64,000 nucleotides of DNA, taken from contig NC_135562.1 of NCBI RefSeq assembly GCF_964340395.1, positions 14,743,796 through 14,807,795 of the forward strand, written 5' to 3'. The DNA is from Glandiceps talaboti (taxonomy: Eukaryota > Hemichordata > Enteropneusta > Spengelidae). Both the position numbers and the translations under genes were made by a program. The notes beneath the pieces are model-generated. The model saw only the letters and a program-made list of their open reading frames with translations, had not been told where the DNA came from and searched no databases. Shown piece by piece: positions 61,809-64,000 of this stretch (within the stretch, counting starts at the first letter, position 1; each line of letters opens with the position of its first letter).

Positions 61809-62559
61809 AACACTACTGCATACATGCATGCAAATTATATGCAAATGAGGATGCGATCATTTGCTATATACAAGACATTGCATGATATGATTTTTATGCA
61901 AATTTTCAGATTTTGATAAACATGTAATACCATAACAATAACGTTAACAGAATCTTGTGCCACATAAGTTTAAGTGTTGGTACTCAGGGGTATTTGCACT
62001 AATGCTTGCAGTGTTTTTTGCTGCATTTCACTCACTCTGCTCATGAAGGTACGGGCACAGACAACACTGCAAGCACACATGCAAATGCCCCAATATTATT
62101 CACCTGCTCATCAGCCTGGTACTCTTTCAACCAACTATTATGTAGGGAAAAAGAAAGTTTATGACACCATGGCCTCAGAAGATAGGATAGGTAAGTCAGG
62201 ATTTTATTTTATTTTATTTTTTAATTGTTTTTACTTTTTATTTGCGTAAAGAATTGTTCCAAAACAAACTAAAATGTCAGTCTGAATACCCCTTTTGTGA
62301 ACTTTGATGAAATATGTACAGACATGACTGGGTATAGAAAACCTTCCAAGTTTACTTCCCAGTTGTATTTTTTGACTCTGTGAGTGGAAACTTTCAATTG
62401 TAAGAAGAGATTGACGAAATAATAGTGGATAGTAAACAATTCGTTGTACTCTCTTTTACTTTAGTATATCAAAAGATATGTTGTATCATATTAAAGTTCA
62501 ATCATCATTTGATCTGTAAATGGGGTGTAAATACAGGTCATGAATGTGAACTGCATTGA

Positions 62560-63345
62560 ATATGGACCAGCAGTTTTCCTTATGGACCAGCAGCATTTGC
62601 TACATGTCGGTCCTTATGACCAGTAGTCATTTTCCCTTAAGTTCACACACTGGCTTTGGACATGGAAAATTTGCAAACAAAATGGCTGCAGGCAGCATAT
62701 TGGATCATATCACGTCAACAATGAATACGCACATGAATGTCATAGAACACTGTCCTAATACCAACTTTGAATGAGATCTGTTCAAGCATGTCTGAGTTAT
62801 GGCTTTGGACATGGAAAATTCACAAACAAAATGGCTGCCAGGCAGCCATATCGGATTATATCACAACGAAAATGGATATGCACATGTATGTCATAGAACA
62901 CAGTGCTAATACCAACTTTGAATGAGATCTGTTCAAGCATGTCTGAGTTATGGCTTTGGACATGGAAAATTCGCAAAAAAAAATGGCTGCCAGGCAGCCA
63001 TATTGGATCGTATCATGACAACAATGAATATGGACATCTATGTCATATAACACTGTCCTAATAGCAACTTTGAATGAGATCTGTTCACACATGTCTGAGT
63101 TATGGCTTTGGACAGGGAAAATTCGCAAACAAAATGGCTGCTAGGTGGCCATATTGGATCGTATCATAAAACAAATTGACGTGCATATGTATGCCATAGT
63201 ATGTTGCCCCTGTACCAAGTTTGAAAAAAATCGGTCCAGGCATCTCCAAGAAACAGCTGCGGACGGACGGACGGATGGACGGACGCACGGACAGACGGAA
63301 CCCAATCTATAAGTCCCTGTCCGGACTTTGTCCAGCGGGGACTAA
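62560..63345. mobile_element. Element with four 150-bp tandem repeats and GGAC tract
   Basis: Units beginning TGGCTTTGGACATGGAAAAT occur at 62651, 62800, 62951 and 63103, each containing AAAATGGCTGC and GAATGAGATCTGTTCA phrases. The array ends in CAAGTTTGAAAAAAATCGGT, a (GGAC)n tract at 63260-63295 and GTCCAGCGGGGACTAATTAG. This end structure resembles widespread non-autonomous invertebrate elements; the family is not identified. Minus-strand ORFs across it are repeat translations. Confidence 0.7.
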
Positions 63346-63548
63346 TTAGATACAACATTGCATCATATACTATATATTTTTTAGAGCAATGTATTTCTCT
63401 GTCTGTGTCTGCCTTTACATATTGCTATTGTTGGAACAGAGCCTACAAACAGGCCTATCAAATATGAAGTATAAAGTTTTATATTATTGTCATTAAAAGT
63501 TTTCACAGAACTGCAGGGTAGTCTGCAATTTCAGAGGTTTTTACTAAC

Positions 63549-63612
63549 CTTTATCAGTGAGTTCATTGACTGAACTTGAAGACAGGTTCATGGTGTCTTG
63601 GGGTCGATTCAT
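63549..63612 (-). CDS. ZF5 exon 2, coding part (start codon exon)
   Basis: The ATG at 63610-63612 opens MNRPQDTMNLSSSS then VNELTDK, plus the trailing G and donor AAAG|GTTAGTA. Length and phase are as in the other four genes. The full exon is probably 63549-63708, with an ATAAATAG acceptor before TCGCTG. Confidence 0.8.
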
Positions 63613-63708
63613 CTTGATATGGCAATCTTGAATACACTCAGGTGGTGATATCTACTCCTGCAAGATGTTTAGTAACGGAACACTCAATTTCCAAAATCTA
63701 CACAGCGA

Positions 63709-64000
63709 CTATTTATAAATAGAAAAATGTATACAGTATACATTGATTACAAGGTATGTTGTGTTCGTCAACATTGATATACAGTGGTGCATGGGGTATT
63801 GCGCAATAAAGCAACACACGAGCAATGCCGCATCGTACTCCATTTTGCGTCGTTGCTGTGTACTCAGTTCTTACAATGTCAGTGTTGTGGCCGCGTGGTC
63901 CATGATTTCGTTTGGGCAAATTGTTGTATTTGGACGTAGGATCAATTCTAGCATGCAACGGTGAATTTGAATTTGAATTTTGTTTGGTCAAGAAGTGCGA
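63709..64000. other. ZF5 intron 1 to window edge
   Basis: The sequence aligns with ZF4 intron 1 (55145-55400), including the GAATTTGAATTTTGTTTGGT phrase. By that alignment ZF5 exon 1 should lie about 80-100 bp beyond the right edge. ORFs here are not supported. Confidence 0.6.

Overview
The window looks like nuclear DNA from a marine invertebrate. It is AT-rich, intron-containing and dense in microsatellites, minisatellites and DNA transposons. The style of the C2H2 zinc-finger (ZF) expansion and the dispersed repeats ending in a GACA tract would suit a hemichordate or cephalochordate, but the species cannot be fixed from the sequence alone. No bacterial operon, tRNA, rRNA or CRISPR structure was seen.

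The backbone is a head-to-tail tandem array of five paralogous C2H2 zinc-finger genes, all on the minus strand, here called ZF1 to ZF5 from left to right. All share one architecture. Exon 1 is a short 5' UTR exon with a GATGAG|GTGAGT-type donor. Exon 2 carries the start codon and exactly 64 coding bases (21 codons plus one base). A large intron of 3.0 to 7.7 kb follows. One long 3' exon then encodes an acidic, internally repetitive N-terminal region and an uninterrupted zinc-finger array. ZF1 runs off the left edge (more than 33 fingers), ZF2 has 24, ZF3 has 28, ZF4 has 10 and ZF5 has 10 plus a truncated eleventh. The fingers are nearly uniform ([11 protein letters not shown] core, TNERP linker) and vary mainly at helix positions that contact DNA.

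Layout: ZF1 exon 3 at 1-3660, exon 2 at 11358-11493, exon 1 near 11703-11850. ZF2 exon 3 at 19192-22064, exon 2 at 29308-29430, exon 1 near 29640-29785. ZF3 exon 3 at 34704-37927, exon 2 at 42426-42561, exon 1 near 42771-42915. ZF4 exon 3 at 49099-50654, exon 2 at 54975-55144, exon 1 near 55483-55625. ZF5 exon 3 at 58809-60535, exon 2 at 63549-63708, exon 1 beyond the right edge. Each array continues past its stop codon as decayed fossil fingers.

The introns of ZF1 and ZF2 are almost identical and share an old LINE fragment. A 19-bp minisatellite with higher-order organisation fills the introns of ZF1, ZF2 and ZF3. Comparing the five repeat units exposes several later insertions that are present in one unit and absent in the others: two PIF/Harbinger-like elements (14856-16621 and 53075-54918), a 470-bp MITE (51177-51649), a possible hAT-like element (52069-52922), foldback DNA (43450-44868) and two elements built of about 150-bp tandem repeats in the ZF5 intron.

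Together the genes look like a young, rapidly remodelled family of DNA-binding proteins. Finger number and order change by unequal exchange, while the 5' exons and splice sites are kept. Their targets and function cannot be read from the sequence.
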